Source: Rhodanobacteraceae bacterium
GTDB lineage: Bacteria; Pseudomonadota; Gammaproteobacteria; Xanthomonadales; Ahniellaceae
Assembly (NCBI GenBank): GCA_016708465.1
Contig: JADJFT010000001.1
Location: 434,001 to 498,000 of the forward strand
DNA length: 64,000 bases
Reading direction: 5' to 3'
Below the pieces are notes generated by a model. The model worked only from the letters and a program-made list of their open reading frames with translations. It was not told the DNA's origin and made no database searches. The translations under genes and the position numbers were made by a program. Shown one piece after another: positions 20,273-30,011 of this stretch (position 1 is the stretch's first letter; every line of letters begins with the position of its first letter).

Positions 20273-20548
20273 TCAGGTCGCGGGTGCGCCGGACTTGATC
20301 GCCAGCGCATGAATATCGGTGCTCATCAATTCGCCCAGCGCCGCATAGACCGAGCGGTGCTGGGCCAGCGGCAACTGGCCACGGAACACTTCGGCGCTGA
20401 TATGCACGGTGTAATGGCCGCGTCCATCACGCGCGCCTTCGTGGCCAATATGCTTGTGGCTGTCATCGATGACTTCCAACATCACCGGCCGGAACGCAGT
20501 TTCGAGACGGCGGCGGATTTCGTCGACACGTTGTTGTTTCGGCAGCAT
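20273..20548 (-). CDS. bolA: BolA family protein
   Basis: Small protein of the BolA/IbaG family, which works with monothiol glutaredoxins in Fe-S or redox regulation. The 91-residue protein shows the class II KH-like fold signature VIDDSHKHIGHEGARDGRGH and a conserved VYAALGELMSTDIHALAI tail. Its ATG overlaps the stop of the upstream YciI gene (TGATG), so the two are coupled. The family member (BolA versus IbaG) is not settled by sequence alone. Confidence 0.88.
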   Translation of the reverse strand: MLPKQQRVDEIRRRLETAFRPVMLEVIDDSHKHIGHEGARDGRGHYTVHISAEVFRGQLPLAQHRSVYAALGELMSTDIHALAIKSGAPAT

Positions 20549-20847
20549 CAGGGCAATACCTTCTTGAATGGGCGTACGTCGACGCGTTCATAGACACCGG
20601 CGGCAACGTACGGATCGGCTTCGGCCCACGCTTGCGCGTCCGCCAAAGCGTCGAACTCGGCAATGATCAAACTGCCGCTGAAACCAGCCGGACCGGGATC
20701 TTCGGCGTCGATGGCCGGACACGGACCGGCGACATATAACCGCCCGGCGTCGAGCAAGGCGTGTAAGCGCTCAAGATGAGCCGGCCGTGCCGCGAGACGC
20801 GCGGACAGGCTGCCGGAACGATCGAATCCGTGAATGAGATACCACAT
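20548..20847 (-). CDS. YciI family protein
   Basis: Ferredoxin-like alpha/beta small protein of the YciI/muconolactone isomerase-like family; function poorly known. The 99-residue protein begins MWYLIHGFDRSGSLSARL and has the features used to recognise the family: RPAHLERLHALLDAGRLYVAGP, GSLIIAEFDALADAQAWAEADPY and the C-terminal V-x-PFKKVLP. It is coupled to bolA. The about 280 bases from 20848 to 21130 before scpA hold no supported gene. Confidence 0.85.
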   Translation of the reverse strand: MWYLIHGFDRSGSLSARLAARPAHLERLHALLDAGRLYVAGPCPAIDAEDPGPAGFSGSLIIAEFDALADAQAWAEADPYVAAGVYERVDVRPFKKVLP

Positions 20848-21130
20848 CCGTTCAGTATCGTGGTCGCACGGTGTCTGGACAAGCGTCGCCTACCCACGTA
20901 ACCTGTTTCGCCACTGGAGCGACGCCTTTCTGGCCGTACCCTCCGAACCCGCCCGACGAGTGGCCCGTTGTTCCCCAACCTTCCGACCGGCACCGCGCTT
21001 TGCGGTCCCTTCGCGGGTTGCGGATGTCTCTCTTGATCGAACGATGCAGTTACGGCGCGCCTTGCGGCGCGAACGTCCTTGGCGCTGGCGCAAGCCGTAT
21101 GCGTTTCGACACCGGAATCCCTGGCACCCA

Positions 21131-22018
21131 ATGCCCATGAGCAGCGAAAGCGCTGAAACCAATTCGAACGTAGCGCTCTTCCCGGTGCCACCGCAGCAGC
21201 AGGAAATGCCGTTGGCGACCGTCAAGGGCCAGCCGCTGCTGCAAATGCCGCAGGACCTGTACATCCCGCCGGATGCACTCGAAGTCATTCTCGAATCCTT
21301 CGAAGGTCCGCTCGATCTTCTGCTGTATCTGATCCGCCGCCAGAACCTCGACATCCTCGATATTCCAATCGCCGAAATTACCCGTCAGTACGTTGACTAC
21401 ATCGACCTGATGCAGGACATGCGGCTGGAACTCGCGGCGGATTACTTGGTCATGGCCGCGATCCTTGCCGAGATCAAGTCGCGGCTGCTGTTACCACGAC
21501 CACCGGGCATCGAAGGCATCGAACACGATCCGCGCGCAGATCTGGTGCGCCGCCTGCAAGAGTACGAACGCTTCAAGAAGGCTGCCGAAGATTTCGACGC
21601 GATGCCGCGACAGGACCGAGATTTCTTTCCGGCCTCGGCCGATGTCGGTGAACGCACGATCACCAAAGTTCCGCCGCCGGTCGAGTTGAAGGAACTGCTG
21701 CTGGCATTGAAAGATGTACTGAAACGCGCTGACTTGTTCGGTCGCCACAACATCAGTCGCGAGGCCTTGTCGGTGCGCCAGCGCATGACCGACGTACTCG
21801 CGCACCTCGAAGACCACGAATTCCACTTGTTCGAATCACTGTTCACGGTCGAGGAAGGCCGACTCGGCATCGTCGTGACGTTCCTCGCCATCCTTGAACT
21901 GGCGAAAGAAAACCTGCTCGACATCACCCAGAACGACGCCTTTGCGCAAATCTACGTGCGCACTCGAACTGTCACCGCCGAAGCCGAAGCCGAAGCCGAA
22001 ATCGAAGCCGAATCCTGA
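21131..22018 (+). CDS. scpA: Segregation and condensation protein A
   Basis: Kleisin subunit that bridges the SMC heads. I chose the ATG at 21131 (MPMSSESAETNS); an ATG at 21137 is equally possible. The protein has about 295 residues. Conserved kleisin N-terminus FEGPLDLLLYLIRRQNLDI lies near residue 60 and the winged-helix C-terminus FESLFTVEEGRLGIVVTFLA near residue 245. The tail is an Ala/Glu repeat (AEAEAEAEIEAES). Its stop overlaps the scpB start (TGATG). Confidence 0.93.
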   Translation: MPMSSESAETNSNVALFPVPPQQQEMPLATVKGQPLLQMPQDLYIPPDALEVILESFEGPLDLLLYLIRRQNLDILDIPIAEITRQYVDYIDLMQDMRLELAADYLVMAAILAEIKSRLLLPRPPGIEGIEHDPRADLVRRLQEYERFKKAAEDFDAMPRQDRDFFPASADVGERTITKVPPPVELKELLLALKDVLKRADLFGRHNISREALSVRQRMTDVLAHLEDHEFHLFESLFTVEEGRLGIVVTFLAILELAKENLLDITQNDAFAQIYVRTRTVTAEAEAEAEIEAES

Positions 22019-22833
22019 TGTTCACGCCGACCATGGAAACCATCCAGTTGAAACGTATTGTTGAAGCTGCCTTGCTCGCAGCCGGCCAGCCGATGGCGCT
22101 GACGCAGATCAACGATCTGTTCGGCGAAGAAGAAATGCCGGGCGTCGACGCGATCGCGAATACGCTCGCCGAACTGCAAGCCGACTGCGCCGAACGCGGC
22201 GTCGAGCTGGTCGAAGTCGCGAGTGGCTGGCGCTACCAGATTCGCAAGGAGACGCAACCCTGGGTCTCACGTTTGTGGTCGGAACGGCAGACAAAATATT
22301 CACGCGCCTTGCTGGAAACGCTGGCACTGATCGCCTACCGTCAGCCGATCACGCGTGCCGAGATCGAACAAATTCATGGCGTCGCGGTGTCGACCAATAT
22401 GGTCAAGACACTAAAAGAGCGCGAGTGGATTCGCATTGTTGGCCATCGCGATGTACCTGGCCGCCCGGCGCTATTCGGCACCACCAAGCACTTTCTTGAC
22501 TACTTCAACCTGAAGAACCTTGACGAACTACCGCCATTGGCTGAATTGCGTGACCTCAGCGACATTGAGCCGCAACTTGCGCTGGACCCGGACACGATCG
22601 GGCCACTACCGACTGCGATCGAACTCGCCGACGGCGACGAACCAATCGATAGCGACGACCGTTATGTCGAGCGCGAGACGGCCGTTGAATCCAGCGATAT
22701 TGAAGATCTGACGGCGCCGGCCGAACACGCCGCCGGCATTGAATCTGCCACCACGCCAAGCGAAGACCGCAGCGGCGATGACCCTGACGCGCCGGAAGGC
22801 GATGTCGTCCAATCCGATTTCAACGAGCACTGA
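22018..22833 (+). CDS. scpB: Segregation and condensation protein B
   Basis: Winged-helix protein that dimerises on ScpA in the SMC condensin complex. The 271-residue protein begins MFTPTMETIQLKRIVEAALL. The two winged-helix domains end with ALLETLALIAYRQPITRAEIE, VSTNMVKTLKEREWIRIVGH and GRPALFGTTKHFLDYFNL. The last about 85 residues are an acidic low-complexity tail. It overlaps scpA by one base and is followed by rluB after three bases. Confidence 0.93.
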   Translation: MFTPTMETIQLKRIVEAALLAAGQPMALTQINDLFGEEEMPGVDAIANTLAELQADCAERGVELVEVASGWRYQIRKETQPWVSRLWSERQTKYSRALLETLALIAYRQPITRAEIEQIHGVAVSTNMVKTLKEREWIRIVGHRDVPGRPALFGTTKHFLDYFNLKNLDELPPLAELRDLSDIEPQLALDPDTIGPLPTAIELADGDEPIDSDDRYVERETAVESSDIEDLTAPAEHAAGIESATTPSEDRSGDDPDAPEGDVVQSDFNEH

Positions 22834-22836
22834 AGC

Positions 22837-24348
22837 ATGAGCAACGAAGAAACGCCCCGCCGCGTCCTGTCCCTGAAGCGTGAAACCCGCGAGGGCGCCC
22901 CCGTCGTCGAAGAGCGCCTGCAGAAGGTGATGGCGCAGGCCGGCATCGGCTCACGCCGTGCCATCGAAGAGCGCATTAGCGCCGGCGAGATCAAGGTCAA
23001 CGGCAATGTCGCCGAACTCGGCAGCAGCATCCGCAATGGCGATCGCGTCGAAATCGACGGCAAGTCATTCATCGCCATGCCGACACCGACCGAAGAAGTG
23101 CAGTTGCTGATGTATCACAAGCCGGAAGGTGAACTGACCACGACCGACGATCCGGACGGCCGTCGTACTGTGTTCGAGCGTCTGCCAAAGCTGAAAGGAG
23201 CGCGCTGGATTGCGATCGGCCGCCTCGACATGAACACCACCGGCCTGCTGTTGTTGACTACCGACGGCGAACTCGCGAATGCGATGATGCATCCGTCGCG
23301 CGAAGTCGAACGCGAATACGTCTGTCGCATCCACGGCACTGTCACCGACGACATTCTCGAGCGTCTGAAGAACGGCGTTCAACTCGACGACGGCTCAGCG
23401 CAGTTCGACGAGATCCACACTATTTCTTTGGGCGAAACCCATAGCTGGTTCCGGGTGACGCTGCGCGAAGGCCGCAACCGCGAAGTACGTCGCATGTGGG
23501 AAGCGGTGGGGATGTTGGTCAGTCGCCTGAAGCGCATCCGCTACGGCACGATCGATCTGCCGCGACAACTGCGCCGCGGCCACTATCAGGCGCTGCCGAT
23601 CGATCAAATCGTCGCGCTGCGCAAAGAACTTGGCCTCGGCGATGTGCCAGACACGCTGACCCTGCAGGCGGTGCTCGGTGTGCGCCGCGCGCAGAAATCG
23701 GTGAACGAGTTCCGTCCTTCCGGCAAGGCCGAAGGCTGGAGCGGACAGCAAGACGAAGGCCGCGAACTGCGCGCCTTTGACCGCGTCTCCGACGATGGTT
23801 TCCGGCGTGATCGCAAGCCGGGTTCGGGCGCGCGCCGCGGCAAACCCGGTGGAAAACCCGGCGGTGGTGGATTCAAGCCGGGTGGACCGCGTCCGGCCGG
23901 CGGCAAGCCCGGTGGCTTCAAAGGCAAGCCGCGTCGTGATGCCGGTCCTGCTACCGGTGCGCACAGCGGCCCCGAGCGGGGCAATTCATTTGGCGGCGAA
24001 CAACGCGCATCGCACGACGACGACAACCGTGGCAATCGGATTGATTCGCGCCCCGCTCGTCCGGCCGGCAATTTTGCGCCCGGCCCCGGCCCCGGCGCTG
24101 GCAAGCCGCGTCGGGAGGGCGGTGGCGGCAACAAGCGCGGCCCGACCACGTTCACCGGCCCGATGGATTCGCACAGCTTCATGGACAACCCACGCCCGCA
24201 GGGTCGTGGACCCGGCGGACCCAGTGGTCCGCGTCCAGGCGGGTCGCGTCCTGGCGGTTCGCGGCCGGGTGGTTCTCGGCCTGGCGGTCAACGCCCCGGG
24301 GGCGGTGGCAAACCGAGCCGTGGTGGCCCGCCGCGTGGTCCGCGCTGA
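22837..24348 (+). CDS. rluB: 23S rRNA pseudouridine(2605) synthase with a long Gly/Pro/Arg-rich tail
   Basis: Makes pseudouridine in helix 93 of 23S rRNA. An S4 RNA-binding domain covers about residues 25-75 (RLQKVMAQAGIGSRRAIEER). The catalytic Asp is D131 in IGRLDMNTTGLLLLTTDGE. Family motif EGRNREVRRMWEAVG follows near residue 213. The catalytic part ends about residue 270; the remaining about 230 residues are disordered, rich in Gly, Pro and Arg and end in RPGGS repeats. The tail resembles RGG-type RNA-binding regions and makes the protein far longer than E. coli RluB (about 290). It follows scpB, a conserved linkage. Confidence 0.93.
   Translation: MSNEETPRRVLSLKRETREGAPVVEERLQKVMAQAGIGSRRAIEERISAGEIKVNGNVAELGSSIRNGDRVEIDGKSFIAMPTPTEEVQLLMYHKPEGELTTTDDPDGRRTVFERLPKLKGARWIAIGRLDMNTTGLLLLTTDGELANAMMHPSREVEREYVCRIHGTVTDDILERLKNGVQLDDGSAQFDEIHTISLGETHSWFRVTLREGRNREVRRMWEAVGMLVSRLKRIRYGTIDLPRQLRRGHYQALPIDQIVALRKELGLGDVPDTLTLQAVLGVRRAQKSVNEFRPSGKAEGWSGQQDEGRELRAFDRVSDDGFRRDRKPGSGARRGKPGGKPGGGGFKPGGPRPAGGKPGGFKGKPRRDAGPATGAHSGPERGNSFGGEQRASHDDDNRGNRIDSRPARPAGNFAPGPGPGAGKPRREGGGGNKRGPTTFTGPMDSHSFMDNPRPQGRGPGGPSGPRPGGSRPGGSRPGGSRPGGQRPGGGGKPSRGGPPRGPR
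24232..24306 (+). repeat. Tandem 15-bp repeat encoding RPGGS/Q units in the rluB tail
   Basis: Five successive 15-base units with consensus CGTCCNGGCGGNTCG encode RPGGS, RPGGS, RPGGS, RPGGQ and RPGGG. Third-codon-position differences between units show that the amino-acid repeat is kept while the DNA has drifted. Such tracts can vary in copy number by slippage. Confidence 0.8.
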
Positions 24349-24424
24349 AGTACTGAATAACCGCATGTCGTGATCGTCCACTGGATGTCGCTTGTCTCCG
24401 TGCAATCTCTGCCCGGAGCCAACG

Positions 24425-26520
24425 ATGTCCTCGTCACCACTGCCCTTCACGCAACTGCTCACCGCACTGCTGCTCGTCCCATGTGCGGCGCAGGCGACCG
24501 TACGCACTTGGCCAGGCACACCGCCTTGCCATCACACCGTGCAGAATTGTCTGATCGGCGTGAATCCCGGCGATATCGTGGAAATCGCCAGTAACGCCGT
24601 GATCGACGAATCGCTACTGATCGAGGACCGATTGGTCAGCCTGCGTGCTGCCGAAGGCTTCCACCCGGTCCTGGCCGCAGGCCGCAACCTGATCGTCGAT
24701 TATTCGCCGAGCGCCACCGGTTTTGCGGTTCCGTTTGAATTGGTCTATAGCGGCTTGACCTTTGCAGGTGGCCGCTTCGAGTTTTCGACGACGCGCCTAG
24801 GCAGCGCCATCGTCGAACGCATGGACATTACCCAAAGCGGTTCCACCGCCGGCCTATTCGTCGGGACCTTTGCTGCCGACAGTGGCTCCGCCACCGACCT
24901 CATCGTGCGAGAAAACCGGGTGCGCGCCTCGCTGGGAACCCAACAGGCAGTGTCAATCAATCTTTTGAGCCCGGCGCAGGTGCTGTTCGAAGACAACGTG
25001 ATCGAAGCGCAACCGGGCACGCCGACGCCAGGCGCCGCTCGTGTCGCGCTAAGCGTGTTGGGCACAACCGGCAATGGCAGCATCGAAATCCGCCGCAACC
25101 GTATCGTCGCGACCACCGACCCCGATGCCATCGTCAGCCGACTGCGCCGTGGCGTCAACCTCGCACCTTTCGGCGCCGGCTCCGCGTTCGAGATTCGCGT
25201 CATCGACAATTTGATCGACATTGGCATCGATGGCACCGACGTCGGCATTTCGTCCTCGCTGAGCAGCGGCATTCATCGCTACGACATCATCAACAATACC
25301 CTGCGCGGTGTCGGACGTGGCATCGCATTATTCGACTCGTCACCGATGCAAAACGCGGTGACGGCGCACATCAACAACAACATCGTTGCGCGACCAACGA
25401 ATGCCACACCGGCGGAAGGCTTGGTGTGGACTGCTGGACATCCCACCATCAGCAATGATTACAACCTGCTGTTCAACACTGCGGGCAATACTGCACCGCT
25501 CGGATTGAATACGCTGTTCGCCGACCCGCAATTCCAGTCTGCCGACAACCCACGCCTGAAAGCCACGTCGCCCGCGATCGATATCAGCGACTATCTTGCG
25601 CGTGGCGACGCCCTGCCGCACTTGGGCATGGCGGTGCCATTGGATGGCGATGGCTTGCGCCGCAGCATCGGCGCGCAGGTTGATCTCGGCGCATTTGAGT
25701 TCGGCGACCAGACGTTCACGCATAATGCCGGCAACAGTGCCAACAGCACCGCCCTGAGCCGCCCCGGACTCGATGACAACGCAAGTGCGTTGATGCACAT
25801 CACCCGCAGTGGCGGGAGCAATTCGAGCTCAAATGCGGCAAGCGCTGGTCCGATCTCGCAGTCATTTGGAGAATTTACACAGCGTTGGTCGCTGCTCAGT
25901 GACGACGGCACGAACCTGCCGGCAGCCACCGGATTCACCCTCTTGCAGATGGCGACAGGCAGCGCGGCGGGCACGCACGTGGCCACTGCTGGCAACAATT
26001 TCTCGTTCTCCGGGACCAGCTTAGGCGCGACCTGGGCCAGCCTCCCCAGCGACTGGATCTTTCTGGTCAGCGCGACACGCGGTGCCGGCCTCAGCGCGAC
26101 CTCGAACCCACATCCATTCGGTGCCGCGTATCTGAATGGCGCATGGCGGGTGGTCAATACTGATGCAGCCGCAATGCCGAACGGCGCGGCCTTTGTGCTC
26201 TACGCGCAGGCACCCAGCCGAAATGTATTTCTGCATACGATCTCGGCCGCTAGCCTAGTGACGCCGGTAGTGTCAGTGCTCGACCATCCCGCCCTGAATG
26301 GCGTGCCGTGCGCGAACCCGCATGTTGCAGTGAACGGTAACGGCCAACAACCGACGCCGCTCGTCAGCGCCCGCTACGAGCCATCGCTGCAGCGCTGGTA
26401 CCTGTTGAACGCGAGTCCGAGCATCGCGATGAGCCCAGGAATCGCTACGCCATCGTGATCGATCCTCGCGCCAGCGCCGACTTTTGCCGCGGTCCACTGT
26501 TCGAAAACAGCTTCGAATGA
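24425..26520 (+). CDS. Secreted parallel beta-helix protein (frameshift near the C-terminus)
   Basis: Function unknown. The start at 24425 (MSSSPLPFTQLLTALLLVPC) has a GGAG site seven bases upstream and encodes a signal peptide cleaved near AQA-TVRTW. Residues about 60-410 contain NNTL/NNNIV-type turns and right-handed beta-helix repeats of the pectate-lyase-like type. The rest is Ser/Asn/Gly-rich. Near 26433 the frame breaks: one frame stops at 26458, while another reads NRYAIVIDPRASADFCRG and ends PLFENSFE at 26520. The extent is two bases over a multiple of three, about 698 residues. It precedes the sigma factor by 74 bases in the same direction. No catalytic site could be assigned. Confidence 0.75.
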
Positions 26521-26594
26521 TCCATCTAGCCATTCCATCGCAGCGAACCACGCGCAAGAATGCGGCTCCGCTGCAACCGCTCCGTGAGCCGCCG

Positions 26595-27131
26595 ATGGCC
26601 GACCCCGTTTCCCCGCCATTGCCGCCGGTCGACGAAGTCTTCAGCCGTCTGTATGCGCAACTCAAGCTGCTCGCGCGCTCGCAACGTCGTCGCCGCGGCG
26701 ACACCCTGAACACCACGGCGCTGGTCCACGATCTGTATCTGTCGCTGGCTGCTCGCAGCGACCTCGACCTCAGCGACCCGGCCCGCTTCTATGCCTACGC
26801 CGCCAAAGCCATGCGCCATTTGTTGATCGATCGTGCCCGCGCCCGAACGCGCCTGAAGTCTGGCGGTGACTTGATCGCGGTGGAATTGCCTGGCGATGAA
26901 CAGGGTCTGCTCGATCCACTGATGGCCCACCCGGAGCGCGCATTCGAGCTCGACAGTGCCTTGTCGGCGCTGGCGCAGGAAGACGCGCGCGCGGCGGAAG
27001 TCGTCGAGCTGTACTTGTTCGGTGGTCTTGGCATCGAGCGCATCGCCGAACTCCATGGCCTGTCAACGCGCACGGTCAATCGCGACTGGCGCTTTGCACG
27101 CGCGTTTCTGCAAAAGGCGCTATTGCCATGA
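26595..27131 (+). CDS. ECF-type RNA polymerase sigma factor (TIGR02999-like)
   Basis: Directs RNA polymerase to a special promoter set. The 178-residue protein from ATG 26595 (MADPVSPPLPPVDEVFSRLY) has region 2 (GDTLNTTALVHDLYLSLA, FYAYAAKAMRHLLIDRARAR) and region 4 (IERIAELHGLSTRTVNRDWRFAR). TALVH with the MRHLLIDRARAR block is typical of the TIGR02999 subfamily. An in-frame extension to 26484 overlaps the beta-helix gene and looks non-conserved. Its stop overlaps the kinase start by ATGA. In this subfamily a neighbouring Ser/Thr kinase is common and probably controls the sigma factor in place of an anti-sigma factor. Confidence 0.88.
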   Translation: MADPVSPPLPPVDEVFSRLYAQLKLLARSQRRRRGDTLNTTALVHDLYLSLAARSDLDLSDPARFYAYAAKAMRHLLIDRARARTRLKSGGDLIAVELPGDEQGLLDPLMAHPERAFELDSALSALAQEDARAAEVVELYLFGGLGIERIAELHGLSTRTVNRDWRFARAFLQKALLP

Positions 27132-29959
27132 TGCCGACACCCGATGCGTTTGCGGGTCTGCGCGCCTGGTTCGAGGCGGCGTTGGCGCAGCCGACATCAA
27201 ACCGCCAACACTGGCTGGCCGTGCATTGCACCGATGCCGCTCTGCGCAGCCGAGTTGAGGCGCTGCTCGTTCAAGAAAACCAGCCCAGTGACGGCATCCT
27301 GGACCAGATCCACGCTCATTTTGCGAATGCCGATGTGCAAGCCGATGCCGTGCTGCGACCGGACTGGTCTGGCCGCGTCTTGGGCGACTACCAACTCGGG
27401 CCGTGTATCGGTGAGGGCGGCATGTCGGTGGTCTATCGCGCACGCGCACGCCATGGCGCACCCACGAGCGATGTCGCGGTCAAGGTCCTGCGCTTCGGTC
27501 TGCATGAGGCAGATCGTCAGAAAGCCTTTCAGCGCGAACGCGATGCCTTGGCCAAACTTGATCACCCAAACATCGCGCGCCTGATTGACGGCGGCATCGC
27601 GCAAGGTATTCCCTACCCTCGTTATTGACCATATCGACGGCATTCCCTGACCGATTACGCGCGTCAACATGCACTCGACCTGCGTGCGCGGCTGCACTTG
27701 TTTGCGACCATGTGTCGTGCGGTTGAAGCCGCGCATCGTCTGCTGATCGTGCACCGTGACCTCAAGCCGTCGAACGTACTGGTTACCCGCGACGGCCAAG
27801 TCAAACTGCTCGACTTCGGAATCGCCAAACTACTTGACGACGATGCCGTGGCGACGCGCACGGCACATGTCGCGCTGACACCCGACTACGCCGCGCCCGA
27901 GCAGTTCAGCAATGCCCCGATCTCGACCGCTACTGACGTGTTCGCGCTCGGCGTGATCCTGCACGAACTGTTGACCGGCGTTCGCCCGGAGCGCGGTTGG
28001 ACGACGCGCCCATCGGTCATCGTCGGCCGAATCGCCGATACCGACTTGCCCGCTGGACTGTTACCGCGACCATTGCGCGCCAATCTCGCCGGCGATCTCG
28101 ACAATGTGATCTTGAAGGCCATCGAACAGGACCCGGAACGGCGCTACGGCGATGCGGGTCGTTTGGCTGACGACATCGAGCACCACCTCGCCGGCCGGCC
28201 AGTATCGGCACATCCGCCGTCTCGCTGGTATCGCACACGCAAGTTCGTACAGCGCCACCGCGGTGCCGTTAGTCTGAGTGCGAGCCTCGCACTGGGACTG
28301 CTGGTCAGTCTGGGTATCGCCGTGCAGCAGGGGCACGAGGCCGCCGTGCAAGCACGCGCGGCGGAAGCCGCCACGGCCGAGGCGCGGCGCGAATCCGGGC
28401 GCGCCAATGCGGTACGCGATTTCGTCCTCGGCATGTTCAAGTCAGCGCAGGCACAACTACCTGAAGGACAGCGCCCGACGCCGCAGCAATTGGTGCAAGC
28501 CGCCGCAGAAAAACTGGAATCCCGGCAGTACGCTGGATGCCGCCACACGTGCCTCGTTGTACGTCGCTTATGCCGACATCAGCGCGACCCAGAGCGCACA
28601 CGACGATGCCGCGAACGCCTATGCGCGTGCCGCCGGTTGATCGCAGACCAACCATCACTGCGTCGCGACTGGCTGGCGGCAACGCTGGATCGTGCTGAAG
28701 CACTGAATAATGCCGGACGCACGTCCGCGGCGGTGGCACTGGCGGAACCGCTGATCACGGAATTGCGTACACGCGACGATCTCGTCGCAGTCGAAGGACT
28801 GGCCGCATGGACCGACATTCTGCTGTCAGCGGCACGCTTTGACGAAGCCATTGCCACCGTTGACGACATGGCGCAACGGTCGGCGCGATTATCAACACCG
28901 GATGCCAGCGACGCGCGTTTTCGTACTCTGATGCCCGGATGGGTGCGCGCAAACGCCGGGCGTAACAAGGCCGCCGAAGGCCCACTCGAACGCGCATTGG
29001 ACACTTGGCGGCGGTCGCGCACACCCAAGGACGCCGAATTCGCGGGCGGTCTGGCGACGCTGTCGTTTGTCAAACATGGGTTGGGTCGGTTCGATGAGGC
29101 ACGCGCCCTACTGGACGAATCGCTGACCTTATCGCGCACGATTTTCAAAGCGCCACACGAGCGATTGCGGGCTACTCGAAAGTCTGTCGGTGATCGAACC
29201 GGCCGCGGTGACCTCGTTGCCGCCGCAACCCACGTGGCCGAAGCGCAGGCAATGTTCACGGCACTATTCGGACCGACGCATCCGAAGGTGTTGTCGGCGC
29301 GCCTAACCTCCGCAACGATCGACTGGGAGCGCATCGGTGTCACCCACGCCATTGCCGAATACCGCGACATCGCTGAGCTGTGCGCGACATCGAAACAAGA
29401 CGAGCGCAACCCCGATTGTGCCCGTACTTGGCAAAATCTTAGCAATGCCTTGCTGCACTCCAACCAACCCGACGAGGCATTGACCGCGAACGCGCGCAGT
29501 GTCGCCTTGCGCGCGAAAATATTCGGCGAACAACATGGCGAATACGCGATCGCACTGGCCGGTCGTGGCGTGATTCTGTTGACCCTGAAGCGTTACCTCG
29601 AAGCGTTGTCCGCATTCGATCGCGCGCTCGCGATCCAACAGCACAACGGTACTGCAGAAAATATCAATGCAGCGACGATTCTTCGCAATCGTTCGGTCGC
29701 ACTGCGTCATCTACATCGCCATGATGAAGCACTATCGACGCTGGATGCGGCGGCCGCGATCTTCGAACGGTTCGCTGCCAGTGACGTCGCCCAACGCGCC
29801 GACATTCGCGGGCTGCGGGCGCTGATACTGGCCGACGATGGCCAGAACAAAAGCGCGCGCCGCGAAGCGCAACAAGCACTGCAACTCGATCCGACACTGA
29901 GCAAATGCGCTACCGGCGACCGCGACCCGATTCGCGCACTCGCCGTCGTGCCGCGCTGA
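27128..29959 (+). CDS. Serine/threonine protein kinase with TPR-like repeats (several frameshifts)
   Basis: Transmembrane Hanks-type kinase. A glycine-rich loop (IGEGGMSVVYRA), Lys in VAVKVLRFG, catalytic HRDLKPSNVLV, DFG in KLLDFGIAKLL and APE in YAAPEQFS cover about residues 80-360. A transmembrane helix follows near 28270-28330 (SLALGLLVSLGIAVQ), then about 500 residues of TPR-like helices (ALRHLHRHDEALSTLDAAAA near the end). Frame breaks occur near 27612 and 27650 (C runs), near 28518 and 28640 (the segment between reads STLDAATRASLYVAYADIS in another frame), and probably at 29175-29210. The total is a multiple of three, about 944 residues. It is coupled to the sigma gene. I infer errors, but true decay of an accessory gene is less easily excluded here. 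Confidence 0.82.
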
Positions 29960-30011
29960 ATCCCTCCGGGAATCGCTACACTTGGCGAACCGAGAATGCA
30001 GGAGTCTATCG

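Noticed and set aside
20848..21130. A longer ScpA or a small gene in the gap before scpA
   Set aside because: The frame is open upstream of 21131, but the sequence is Arg/Pro-rich and unlike any ScpA N-terminus; no ribosome site supports an earlier start.
24232..24306. The 15-bp tandem repeats as a CRISPR or regulatory repeat array
   Set aside because: They are in frame inside rluB, encode RPGGS units, are contiguous without spacers and diverge at third codon positions.
27612..28640. Programmed ribosomal frameshifting in the kinase gene
   Set aside because: There are at least four breaks at different sequences, in both directions, and similar breaks occur in unrelated essential genes; no slippery heptamer with a downstream structure stands out.
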